A stretch of DNA of 64,000 nt, from assembly GCA_016169945.1 (NCBI GenBank), contig JADLSH010000358.1:2451001-2515000 (forward strand), read 5' to 3'. This document shows positions 34,370-44,800 of the stretch, piece after piece. The notes beneath the pieces are model-generated. The model searched no databases, was not told the DNA's origin, and saw nothing but the letters and a program-made list of their open reading frames with translations. Source of the stretch: Trachythela sp. YZ-2020 (lineage: Eukaryota; Cnidaria; Anthozoa; Malacalcyonacea; Clavulariidae). Position 1 is the first letter of the stretch. Every line of letters starts with the position of its first letter. Both the position numbers and the translations under genes were made by a program.

Positions 34370-34612
34370 AACTTACGGTTACAGCTCAGCAACTGGCCTC
34401 TGTAGCGTAGTTAGTTAGAGCGCTGCACCGGAATCGCAGGGCCGTGGGTTCTATTCCTGCCAGAGCACCTAGTGTTGCATTTTTCGCAACCGTTCCTGGT
34501 TAGGTCTTAAAATTGTGTATATATCTACTTACTTGGATTATCCACCAAACCCAGTATTCTAGTTCAACCAAGTGAAGTGCAAAAAAATCTTTGAAGTTTA
34601 CCTTTGAGAAGT
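34370..34612 (+). mobile_element. tRNA-derived SINE, longer copy
   Basis: The head starts GGCCTCTGTAGCGTAGTTAG (A box with changes), has GCGCTGCACCGGAATCGCAG and GTGGGTTCTATTCCTGCC (B box with one change), then the same body as the previous copy. The head folds approximately like a tRNA, but the loop and A box are degenerate, so this is a SINE and not a tRNA gene. The head and body resemble a SINE I associate with anthozoan genomes (from memory, unverified). Confidence 0.85.
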
Positions 34613-35242
34613 TGTTTGGGATTAACCTACTATTACAAACTTGATATTAGGTTTCTTATGCAGCCATACAGTACACATAATGTATAATTTAACCCTAACC
34701 ATAATCACAGATACATAAATTCATGTAGGGCTACATAAGGAACCATCCACAAACTTACAACAAAGTTTCTCAAAACATAATAACATCAGCACAACACCTG
34801 AAAAGGGCCTCCTTGTTTTCCCATTGAGGATCACCAACACGATTGCAACCTTCTCGTATTTTGCCATGATCTGCCATTAACATGGTGGCATAGCCAACAT
34901 CATTCTCCATTAACCAAATAAAGTTTTTCCCTCTGTATTTTCCAAACTGCAAATTTGTCATAGCCTGGACCCATTCTTTATTGGTAGTATCACCATTTGC
35001 AATCCGAACTCTCTGCTTCGCCTCAATCTCAGCCTAAATATTGCAGGAATACATCGTATTTACAAATATACTCGATAGAATATATTACCTGTAGCTTCAC
35101 AGCACATTATTTCTATTTTCTCAAACACAAAACACTCGTTCTTTATAGTTGTCAGAGCAACATTAAACAACCGAATATATGATATTCGACAACAACTACA
35201 ACAGCAGAATAAATGGTAGGAAAATTTACTAAAAACTTACTT

Positions 35243-35317
35243 GCTCTCCAGTAAGTTGTGAACCAAAGTAACCCTTGTTCTTTTTAACATTGGCCGCAAC
35301 TTGCTTTGCCCGATGCG
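35243..35317 (-). pseudogene. N-terminal exon of the DUF6729-type family, 3' half (split by element 1)
   Basis: Minus-strand reading from 35317 gives RAKQVAANVKKNKGYFGSQL then TGEQ before the donor GTAAGT (35242). The 5' half of the exon is at 40907-40955 on the far side of element 1 (acceptor CCTAG, then QPKFRFKDNGELLWACTD). The paralogous exon at 22868-22974 is uninterrupted over the junction. The next exon (FGKY) follows after an intron of about 200 bp. Confidence 0.75.
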
Positions 35318-35833
35318 TATGAAGCTGTTTTTATATCATAATTATTATTGGGTGTGCAAGTGTATTTTATTATCGTTGAAGGCCTGATCGCGCACTCAAT
35401 ATTACAGTTTGCACACTCAATGTTTGGTCGCACACTCAATATTTCAGTTTGCACACTCAATAGTTCAGTTTGCACACTCAATATTTCAGTTTGCACACTC
35501 AATATTTCAGTTTGCACACTCAATATTTCAGTTTGCACACTCAATATTTCAGTTTGCACACTCAATATTTCAGTTTGCACACTCAATATTTCAGTTTGCA
35601 CACTCAATATTTCAGTTTGCACACTGTCGTTCAATGTTGCACACTCAATATTTCAGTTTGCACACTGTCGTTCAATGTTGCACACTCAATGTTTCAGTTT
35701 GCACACTGTCGTTCATTGTTGCACACTCAATGTTTCAGTTTGCACACTGTCGTTCAATGTTGCACACTCAATATTTCAGTGTCTACTCCTGCGCATAAAG
35801 TTAAGAAAAATTACCGCTGATCAGGCGCGAAAA
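35318..35833. repeat. Left TIR of element 1 with 21-bp subterminal repeats
   Basis: After the terminal 80 bp, GCACACTCAATATTTCAGTTT repeats about ten times from 35390, then alternates with GCACACTGTCGTTCAATGTT. The inner edge is TTACCGCTGATCAGGCGCGAAAA. The right arm (40529-40906) is the inverse with fewer copies (378 versus 516 bp), so the repeats have changed in number since insertion. Confidence 0.93.
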
Positions 35834-36687
35834 TATATTGTGGGCCACTGATGTGACCACGCGTGCGGCGTGTATGCAAAAGAACAACATGGCGGGCAAA
35901 GAAAGTCAGTCTAACAATTTTAATCGGGCACTTACCCTGATAAATGAAGCTGTTTCAATGTTAAAATCTAGTCCTGTAAATAATTAAGACACGTCTAATG
36001 GCGTACATTGTTCTGTGCATATTCCATATTTTGCTATACATTTAAATTTGTTAAAGAATAAAATTGATTGATTACTGCATTAACATACTGCAGTAAGATT
36101 TGGTAACAAGTTCTCTGTAGCTGGTATTAATAGATGTAGACCATACTTTTGCTGTATTAATCCATCTTCAAATTCCTCTTAACCCATTATTAGCAACACA
36201 CCTTCTTTCAGTATGTAGTCTACTCTGTTCAAGACCAGATTGTCAATGGAATCTGCCAGTTAATGGGTTAATATATAATGTGCTTTGATGAAAGATTGAT
36301 GCCTGGTAATAAGTAGTAATATATATAATGTGCTTTGAAGAAAGATCTGTACATATTGCCAGGTAATGGGGGTTGTGAACCAGATTTCAGTTTAGGAACA
36401 ATTGCCAGCATATTCCTCCCCAAAAATAGGAAAGAATAATATTGTGGTAATCATTTCATGTTTCGCGTTCCAATATAGTAAACGTCCCTAACCGTAACCT
36501 ACTGTATATTGGTACGTGAAACATGGAACGATAACCACAATATTGTTCAAAAGGTTAGCAACATTTTTAACGACCTCAGAGCATTTTTTGTTTGAAGCAA
36601 CAACAGTTTTTTGTACATAAGAAGCAATCAATACATTAATACAGTATAACATGTTAATTAAATAGTTAGAATGGTCACTGTGCAGCC
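35834..36687. other. Element 1 interior downstream of the integrase gene
   Basis: AT-rich, without coding motifs. It holds a local duplication (ATATATAATGTGCTTTGA at about 36273 and 36320) and a small inverted repeat near 36455-36525 (CATGTTTCGCGTTCCAATAT against its near inverse). Confidence 0.4.
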
Positions 36688-37895
36688 TCACGCTTCATAG
36701 CTTAATACAAATACAAATTCAAGTACATTTTCATATAACCCTACACCAAAGTTGTCTGAGGGTTCTCTCGCATCAATAATGTGCCTCAATTCATCATTGA
36801 AGAATTCATCCGTGAATGGTTGTACAACATTGGGGACAATAATCCCTTGACTTTCTGTTTCTTCTAAATGTTGGTCCATTCCAGTCTATGCCATATCTTT
36901 CAAGCTCTTCCTGTAGTGGTTAATATTAATTAATGTAATATAATGAATGTGTGTTTCCTACACAAAGGGTCTGTTCTGATTTATGGCATACGTACCTCAG
37001 TTGTTGGTTCCCAAAATTCTCTTGCTACCCTGTGATCGCTGTTTGCCATGTCAAACATGCCCCTAACCCATAATTGCAGAGGTGTCTTATTACTTTCAGT
37101 TGAAAGTTTATGATTGTTCCATCCTTGAGCAAAGTCAAAGAGATGTTGTCTGATGAGTGGAATATATACCACATGAAGGCAGAACAGGTGAATTTCATTT
37201 GATGCATCCAGAATGTTAATGTCCTCCAAGTATCTGAAGAGCCAGTAATATTTAAATGTAACTGCATAATACACGTCTCTCCACAACCTCTCTATGCGCT
37301 GGTTGTGAACACTTCTACCTGTAATATGACTGCCTCTATTTACACCCCTCTCAAGATGACCAAGCATATATCTTGCAATTTCTACATTCTCCACTCCTTG
37401 ATCAGTCCTAACACGACTTGGGAGACCAAACTGATCGACAGCTCCAAGAAAGTCTGCACATGCAGTATCAGCGCGGTTGTTATCATGGCAGTTAAGTATA
37501 GGTTATTTTGAGGCACCTCGGGGATATGTGTTTATTCACCTCGGCGCATTGCGAGGTTGCATTGATGAGTCATAATAGAAAGAACTGCTTTTTCAAAGAT
37601 AATTAAACTAAAGAAATTGTCTTTCTAAAGAACGAGCCACAAACACTGATCACTTTTGTTTCAGAAAGGAAATCACAAAACATGATCACTTTAGCTGGTT
37701 AGTATATTTACTCTTTTTCAATGGTGATTTGTCATGCCTCGACAACGCGGTGAAATAATAGAACAAAGCACGAATTACGCACCATGTGAAATTCTAAGTG
37801 TTAAATGCATAAAGTGTTAAATTTGAATTGTAAAACGTTGCGTTCGTTCTGTTGAAGATGCTAGAACTTGTTAAAGTTAGTTATACGTGGAAGAC

Positions 37896-39299
37896 ATGAG
37901 TGAGTCGGACGAAGACATTTATATAACACAAAATAAGTTTAGCGGCGTGGTATTTCCGACGATTGAATTGGATGAAATTCTCGGTAATACAGCAGGAGAG
38001 TTTGGTTACGAGAACGAAAGCGAAAAGCAATCTCAGGACAAGCATGACGAACAGACAACTTTTAGGAGAGGAGTTGTCGCCCTAAATGATGCAGAGGTCT
38101 TGGCGAGAAATAGTGAACGAATACCACTAAACACTAAAAAGACGACATTGTGGTGTTTAAATGTTTGGGACGAGTGGCGAAAGGAACGAAATACTGTTAC
38201 AGAGAATGCTGTTGATGTTGCTGGCCGATTTGGCGTAGTTCCCTCAGGTGATATGCTACATTTATGTAGTGACCATGAACTGTGTTTCTGGCTGAGCAAA
38301 TTTGTTTACGAGGTTCGTAAGAGAGGAGGTGAGGAATATCCGCCAAACAGCCTGTACCAAATGTGTGTTGGTATTCAAAGACATTTAAGAGATAATGATC
38401 GGCCAGGACTCGAAATATTCAAACATGCGCATTTCAAGCTTTTCCAAGATGCTATCGATTCGCAGATGAAATCATTGACAAGAAAATGTGTCGGAGTGAC
38501 AACGAAACAAGCAGAGCCAATCATGCCGCATGAAGAAGAAATCATGTGGGCGAAGGGTGTGTTGGGAGATACTGACCCAAAAACTTTGCTTCATACTCTT
38601 GTGTTTTTGTTTGGAAAGTTCTTTGCCTTACGAAGCGGCGAAGAGCACAGGAACTTGACATTCGTGCAGCTAAATGTGGTTGGAGGTGACGAGACAGAAC
38701 GAGAAAGATTGCAGTACAGATCTCATGGAGAGAAAAATCACGGGGGTGGTTTTAAAGATCGAAGGGTGAAACCAAAAGTCGTTGAACAGCATGTGAATCA
38801 AGAGCAAAGTGAAAGGTGTGTTGTCAGATTATATAAAAAGTATATTTCAAAATGCCCTAAAGATGTTAAGCGTAATGAAGTGTTTTATCTTACACCAATA
38901 AAAAACTGTAAATCTGAAAGTGAAGTGTGGTACACTAAAGTACCAATCGGTAAAAATACTCTTCGTAATGTAGTTTCAAATTTATGTAAAGAGGCAGGAA
39001 TTGAAGGGTATAAAACCAATCATTCTTTAAGGGCAACAGCTTGCTCGTTAGCGTTGTCGAAAGGGGTGCCTGATAAATTGATTATGGAACGTACAGGCCA
39101 TAAAAGTATAACTTCATTACATACGTACAAAAGGGTTACTGCAAAAGATAAGGAGTCTGTTTCGGACGTTTTTCAGGGAAGAAAGGACTGTTTTATGGAC
39201 GAGCCAATACCAAAAAAAACCAAGTTAGGTGACAGTGTCACGGAGGGTAAATCGTGTAATATCAATTTGACCAATTGTTCAGTTGTTTTTAAAATGTGA
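37896..39299 (+). CDS. Crypton tyrosine recombinase, apparently intact (467 aa)
   Basis: A single open frame runs from ATG 37896 to TGA 39299. The frame stays open a few codons upstream (a GTG at 37887), but ATG is the likely eukaryotic start (MSESDEDIYITQNK). The N-terminal part is acidic; a helical DNA-binding region follows (TLWCLNVWDEWRKERNTVTE). The catalytic domain keeps Arg246 (FALRSGEEHRNL), His376 and Arg379 (NHSLRATACSLAL), His402 (ERTGHKSITSLH) and Tyr411 (TYKR), the full tyrosine-recombinase set, with the DUF3504-like spacing of Cryptons and of vertebrate genes derived from them. The C-terminal tail is basic (PKKTKLGD), a possible nuclear signal. It should catalyse excision and insertion of this element. 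Confidence 0.9.
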   Translation: MSESDEDIYITQNKFSGVVFPTIELDEILGNTAGEFGYENESEKQSQDKHDEQTTFRRGVVALNDAEVLARNSERIPLNTKKTTLWCLNVWDEWRKERNTVTENAVDVAGRFGVVPSGDMLHLCSDHELCFWLSKFVYEVRKRGGEEYPPNSLYQMCVGIQRHLRDNDRPGLEIFKHAHFKLFQDAIDSQMKSLTRKCVGVTTKQAEPIMPHEEEIMWAKGVLGDTDPKTLLHTLVFLFGKFFALRSGEEHRNLTFVQLNVVGGDETERERLQYRSHGEKNHGGGFKDRRVKPKVVEQHVNQEQSERCVVRLYKKYISKCPKDVKRNEVFYLTPIKNCKSESEVWYTKVPIGKNTLRNVVSNLCKEAGIEGYKTNHSLRATACSLALSKGVPDKLIMERTGHKSITSLHTYKRVTAKDKESVSDVFQGRKDCFMDEPIPKKTKLGDSVTEGKSCNINLTNCSVVFKM

Positions 39300-39402
39300 T
39301 GTTGTGAAATGTGTGTTATAATGATTATTAAAGTGTGTATATTGCAATATATTGCAAGTCTGGTTGATGTTGTTTTTCATTTTTTTGTTCTGCTAGGACG
39401 TT

Positions 39403-39506
39403 AGAGGGGAATATTAGAGGGGAATATTAGAGGGGAATATTAGAGGGGAATATTAGAGGGGAATATTAGAGGGGAATATTAGAGGGGAATATTAGAGGGG
39501 AATATT
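39403..39506. repeat. Eight perfect 13-bp repeats in the Crypton 3' region
   Basis: AGAGGGGAATATT is repeated eight times without change, 104 bp after the recombinase stop codon and about 140 bp before the Crypton right edge. Perfect identity suggests recent expansion; copy number should vary between individuals. Confidence 0.97.
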
Positions 39507-40528
39507 AATTTTGTCATTGTTATCAGTGATTGTTTTCAGCCCCGCACTCCCCAGCTGAAATCAAAAACCGCCACCGGCATTTCAGACACTTGACTATTGA
39601 ATATATTCCCCGATAAGAACAAAGGAAACCGAGCAATGTGAAAAATAAGGTGAGTTATAGCACGTGAAAAACCATCAATGCCACCATGGATGACCAACCT
39701 CCACCTAAAATTATATGAGTGCATGCCAGATTCAATGTATGTGTTTATTATATAGCTACACAGTAGGTTACTTACAATCATGAAGCTTACCTAATCAATT
39801 TGTGACTAGTGTCGATATGCCATAATGCATTAGGCCCATGCACTTTATATTCTCGTCGATTGATGGTTTTCAGTTGTAAGGATCGCATTATTACACCCTC
39901 AACATCTACACGTCGGAGACTTTCCATAACCCGGCTCTCTTGAATCCGAAATCCCCTTGAACATAAAAGTCCAAGAACCATTCTATATCCACTTTGTAGA
40001 AAATCTCGCTTGATATCTTTAACAACTTCGTCAAGTTGCTCATCAGATAGTGTGGTAAAACAGACAGATGTAGAAAGTTCAAAATCTTGCAACCTTCTTC
40101 GAATTGTGGCCACGCTTACTCCAAGTAAAGTAGCAATTTCGCCCGCCTTAAAACCGTAGTCAATGAAATATTGTATTTGTTATCTGGTTATATTGTAACT
40201 AGGTCGTCCACGGTTTCCAGTAAAATATTTTTCGGGTTGACTATGTTGTCCATTCATTGTGTGGCATGCACTACTCACCAGATATTGTGCTTCTGAAATA
40301 CATGCAAATAACCTGTCGTCGACGTAAAATAATTGAGAACTCAACGTTAAAATATTATGGACTCTTTCAAGTCTAGTAGATATGTAATTTAACACATCTT
40401 GCCGTAAATTATCGGAGGTTAGCTGGCGTTTTATAATTAATTCCTCTAATATTATACAAACGCGTTCTTTAATAATTGTAACATCATGTTCCTGATTCTC
40501 CGCCATTTTGGATTGCGAGTGAACTAAA

Positions 40529-40906
40529 TTTTCGCGCCTAATCAGCGGTAATTTTTCTTAACTTTATGCGCAGGAGTGGGCACTGAAAGTCTGAAACATT
40601 GAGTGTGCAACATTGAACGACAGTGTGCAAACTGAAATATTGAGTGTGCAACATTGAACGACACTGTGCAAACTGAAACATTGAGTGTGCAACATTGAAC
40701 GACAGTGTGCAAACTGAAATATTGAGTGTGCAAACTGAAATATTGAGTGTGCAAACTGAAATATTGAGTGTGCAAACTGAAATATTGAGTGTGCGACCAA
40801 ACATTGAGTGTGCAAACTGAAATATTGAGTGTGCGATCAGGCCTGCAACGATAATAAAATACACTTGCACAACCAATAATAATTATGATATAAAAACAGC
40901 TTGATA
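40529..40906. repeat. Right TIR of element 1
   Basis: Inverse of the left TIR: it starts inside with TTTTCGCGCCTAATCAGCGG, contains TGAGTGTGCAAACTGAAATAT repeats and ends AATTATGATATAAAAACAGC then TTGATA. The transposase start codon is just inside it (40506), so the TIR probably contains the promoter. Confidence 0.93.
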
Positions 40907-40955
40907 GATCCGTACAAGCCCACAAGAGTTCACCGTTGTCTTTGAAACGAAACTT
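40907..40955 (-). pseudogene. N-terminal exon of the DUF6729-type family, 5' half (split by element 1)
   Basis: After the acceptor CCTAG the minus frame reads QPKFRFKDNGELLWACTD and meets the transposon edge at GATCCG. It continues at 35317. Confidence 0.7.
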
Positions 40956-41865
40956 TGGCTGCTAGGCTGTCGAGGTTCGCGACGTTCCTACAACGATTTT
41001 AGAGCGTGATATTAATCGAAATACACTTTCCCCTTTCAAAGATATCGCGAAAAAGTCACAGATTACATTACCACAAAATATTTAAATATGTGAATCCATA
41101 ATATCGAAATAAAAACAGGAAAAATTTACAAACCTTCCTCGACTGAGCAGCCACGTTGAAATTGGCAATTCAGTACAGATATTATTTCAGACCGAATTTG
41201 TTCAAAAACCAACAAGAATAACCAAGGCCAGGATATTAAGCTACACAATGCCACTGATCTATATAATACATATGCAATATGGCGGATTGTACAAAGGGGC
41301 TACAAAGGAGCGAAGGCGTGCATATTTCGGCGAATGTAAATGAAGGTTTTCTCCTTTCAACATTAACTAACTTAACATCGTGGTCGGTTAAAGTGGTCCA
41401 TAAATTGAAGGATAAAATACAGTGGAAATTGGATCGTAACAACGCATATTTCGCCGCGCACAAGACGCGCAACCTTCGATGATATAATAGTGTTATAAAT
41501 ATCATTAGCTCTTTACACGTGCGACAGATGTAGAGGGCGCGGAATGTCTTAACATGTTTGTTAACCTATCACAAATTAGTCAAATCATCGTTTCGTCCGC
41601 CTTCGTTTTCACCATAGTCCATTATTTAAAATGATTCTAAAAGTCCTGCTTTTTAATTGCATCTCGCCACAATGACAAATACACTAGCTCCAATGCGTAC
41701 ACAATATACCTACACCAGCAGAAATATATTAACGCATTCAAACTTTTCAGCGCGAACTGCCGCCAGACTTAAATCAACGTTTATTACCTGGTCCAATTAA
41801 TACCAACTTCAAAACCAGCTTCGATGATTAGCACAATGATCGGCCTAATACCTTAAAATACAGAC
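40956..41865. other. Spacer between element 1 and the satellite
   Basis: Overlapping open frames at 41236-41505 (minus) and 41279-41482 (plus) lack recognisable motifs. This may be the 5' flank of the DUF6729-type gene copy; no promoter element could be fixed. Confidence 0.3.
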
Positions 41866-44800
41866 CATACTACAGTTAATCAACGTTGGCTATTCTCGTA
41901 CAAAATTTGTCACAACGGAGCCAACCTCAATTATTTAAGCAATTTGGTACAGAACACACCAGCAATAACCATACGTGATAGTATAGACTACACTGCAGTC
42001 AATTAATCAACGTTGGTTATTTTTGTACAAAATTTGTCACGAAATAACAAACCCCAATTATTTAAGACTTTAATTCAGCGTCGGCCACGGACATATAGCA
42101 CAAATTAAGGGTTGCTTCGCGTGTGCTTTAGGCACACGCGAAGCAACCCTTAATTTGTTCCCAATTATTTAAGCTATTTGGTGCAGAACACACCAGCATT
42201 ATCCATATGTGACAGTTTAGACTACACTGCAGTCAATTAACCAGTGTTGGTTATTTTTGTACAAAATTTGTCACGAAATAACCAACCTCAATTATCTAAG
42301 CAATTTGGTGCAGAACACACCAGCAATAACCATATGTGACAGCATAGACTACACTACAGTCAATTAACCAACATTGGTTACTTTTGTACAAAATTTGTCA
42401 CGAAATAACCAACCTCAATTATTCAAGCTATTTGGTGCAGAAGACACCAGTAATAACCATATGTGACAGTACAGACCACACTACAGTCAATTAACCAATG
42501 TTGGTTATTTTCCACAAATTTGCCACGAAATAACCAACCTCAATTATTTAAACAATTTGGTGCAGAACACATCAGCAATATAACCATATGGGACAGTATA
42601 GACCACACTACAGTCAACTAACCAGTGTTGACTATTTTTGTACAATATTTGTCACGAAATAACCAACCTCAATTATTTAAGCTATTTGGTGCAGAACACA
42701 CCAGCAATAACCATATGTGACAGTATAGACTACACTACAGTCAGTTAATCAACGTAGGTTATTTCTGTACAAAATTTGTCACGAAATAACCAACCCCAAT
42801 TATTTAAGCTATTTGGTGTAGAACAAACCAGCAATAACCATTTGTGACAGTATAGACTACACTACACTCAATTAACCAACGTTGGTTATTTTTGTACAAA
42901 ATTTGTCACGAAATAACCAACCTCAATTATTTAAGCAATTTGGTGCAGAACACACCAGCAATAACCATATGTGACAGCATAGACTACACTACAGTCACTT
43001 AATCAACGTTGGTTATTTTTGTACAAAATTTGTCACGAAATAACCAACCTCAATTATTTAAGCAATTTGGTGCAGAACACAACAGCATTAACCATATGTG
43101 ACAGTATAGACTACACTACAGTCACTTAATCAACGAAGTTATTTTTGTACAAAATTTGTCACGAAATAACCAACCCCAATTATTTAAGTAATTTGGTGCA
43201 GAACACACTAGCAATAACCATATGTGACAGTATAGACTACACCACAGTCAATTAACCAACATTGGTTACTTTTGCACAAAATTTGTCACGAAATAACCAA
43301 CCTCAATTATTTAGGCAATTTAGTGCAGAACACACTAGCAATAACCATATGTGACAGTATAGACTACACTACAGTCAATTAACCAACATTGGTTACTTTT
43401 GTACAAAATTTGCCGCGAAATAACCAACCCCAACTATTTAAGGAATCTGGTGCAGACCACCAGCAATAACCATATGTGACAGTATAGACTAAACTACAGT
43501 CAATTAACCAACGTTGGTTATTTTTGTACAAAATTTGTCACGAAATAACCAACCATTATTTAAGCAATTTGGTGCAGAACACACCAGCAATAACCATATG
43601 TGACAGTATGGACTACACTACAGTCACTTAATCAACGAAGTTATTTTTGTACAAAATTTGTCACGAAATAACCAACCCCAATTATTTAAGTAATTTGGTG
43701 CAGAACACACCAGCAATAACCATATGTGACAGTTTAGACTACACTGCAGTCAATTAACCAGTGTTGGTTATTTTTATACAAAATTTGTCACGAAATAACC
43801 AACCTCAATTATTTAAGAAATTTGGTGCAGAACACACCAGGAATAACCATATGTGACAGTATAGACTACACTACAGTCAAATAACCAACATTGGTTACTT
43901 ATGCACAAAATTTTCCACGAAATAACCAACCCCAACTATTTAAGGAATCTGGTGCAGAGCACACCAGCAATAACCATATGTGACAGTATGGACCAAACTA
44001 CAGTCAATTAACCAACGTTGATTATTTTGCTACAAAATTTGTCACGAAATAACCAACCTCAATTATTTAAGCAATTTAGTGCAGAACACACCAGCAATAA
44101 CCATATGTGACAGCATAGACTACACTACAGTCAATTAACCAACATTGGTTACTTTTGTACAAAATTTGCCGCGAAATAACCAACCCCAACTATTTAAGGA
44201 ATCTGGTGCAGAGCACAGCAGCAATAACCATATGTGACAGCATAGACTAAACTACAGTCAATTAACCAACGTTGGTTATTTTTGTACAAAATTTGTCACG
44301 AAATAACCAACCATTATTTAAGCAATTTGGTGCAGAACACACCAGCAATAACCATATGTGACAGTATGGACTACACTACAGTCACTTAATCAACGAAGTT
44401 ATTTTTGTACAAAATTTGTCACGAAATAACCAACCCCAATTATTTAAGTAATTTGGTGCAGAACACACCAGCAATAACCATATGTGACAGTTTAGACTAC
44501 ACTGCAGTCAATTATCCAGTGTTGGTTATTTTTATACAAAATTTGTCACGAAATAACCAACCTCAATTATTTAAGCAATTTGGTGCAGAACACACCAGCA
44601 ATAACCATATGTGACAGTATAGACTAAACTACAGTCAATTAACCAACATTGGTTACTTTTGTACAAAATTTGTCACGAAATAACCAACCTCAATTATTCA
44701 AGCTATTTGGTGCAGAACACACCAGTAATAACCATATGTGACAGTACAGACAACACTACAGTCAATTAACCAATGTTGGTTATTTTCCACAAATTTGCCA

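Larger units (their letters stand above)
33400..35034 (-). pseudogene. DUF6729-type family: N-terminal exons, set A
   Basis: Exon 35034-34798 (acceptor TATTTAG, donor GTGTTG) reads AEIEAKQRVRIANGDTTNKE, LQFGKYRGKNFIWLMENDVG, YATMLMADHGKIREG and VGDPQWENKEALF. A second exon from about 34004 reads LSYIQHFPDMRSAVKTRQGS and, after a frame change near 33800, RYVRSILEFHVTHPGGQLDK. Set A keeps the N-terminal segment better than set B at 30608-31445. Its intron is loaded with SINE copies (34.0-34.6 kb). It is preceded by the exon split by transposon element 1, so it belongs to the same gene copy. Confidence 0.62.
37501..39644 (+). mobile_element. Crypton DNA transposon (2,144 bp) inserted in the element 1 transposase
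   Basis: The edges are set by the interrupted integrase frame: one ATA is present at 37498-37500 and one at 39645-39647, and deleting everything between plus one ATA gives a continuous frame from GFSRAITHL into LNCHDNN. There are no TIRs, as expected for Cryptons, which move by tyrosine recombinase. The interior has one open recombinase gene and a 13-bp repeat array near the 3' end. Confidence 0.85.
36688..40506 (-). pseudogene. Integrase-like (rve/IS3-type) transposase of element 1, split by the Crypton
   Basis: It starts MAENQEHDVTIIKERVCII at 40506. A GRPSYNIT segment and a helix-turn-helix (FKAGEIATLLGVSVATIRRR) follow, with one in-frame TAA at 40180-40182. Exon 1 ends at 39791 (GTAAGC donor) after WHIDTSHKLI (first Asp). 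Exon 2 starts at 39704 with RWRLVIHGGIDGFSRAITHL and is cut by the Crypton at 39644. Beyond it, from 37500, come [30 protein letters not shown] (second Asp) and [14 protein letters not shown] (Glu). The C-terminal part ends at 36688. Catalytic D, D, E are all present, so the gene was intact apart from the stop and the insertion. Its likely role is cutting and joining the element ends in the nucleus. Confidence 0.78.
35318..40906 (-). mobile_element. IS3EU-like DNA transposon, element 1 (5.6 kb, interrupted by a Crypton)
   Basis: The left end TATGAAGCTGTTTTTATATC and the inverse of the right end TATCAAGCTGTTTTTATATC bound the element. GATGCG (35312-35317) and GATCCG (40907-40912) flank it as a 6-bp target duplication with one mismatch. 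Long TIRs (35318-35833 and 40529-40906) hold arrays of a 21-bp repeat. The minus-strand gene encodes an rve/IS3-type integrase. TAY ends and 6-bp duplications agree with IS3EU as I recall it; the TIR-plus-integrase structure is seen directly, the superfamily name is inference. Without the Crypton it would be about 3.4 kb. Confidence 0.78.

Noticed and set aside
34395..34470. Functional tRNA gene
   Set aside because: A box and loop are degenerate, and the sequence continues into a body shared by three local copies; it is a SINE head.
35284..35851. Overlapping open frames in all phases over the 21-bp repeat (and 40538-40925)
   Set aside because: Consequence of a repeat length divisible by three without stops; the region is a TIR of element 1.
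37887..37895. GTG start for the Crypton recombinase
   Set aside because: Eukaryotic gene; an ATG three codons downstream is the likely start.
35318..40906. Polinton/Maverick assignment for element 1
   Set aside because: Integrase and 6-bp duplication fit, but there is no polymerase, protease or capsid gene and the element is far too short.
41236..41505. Overlapping opposite-strand frames as candidate genes
   Set aside because: No recognisable motif on either strand and mutual overlap; left as spacer.
44405..44614. Open frame in the 127-bp satellite
   Set aside because: Chance reading within repeat units; no start context or conservation at other units.
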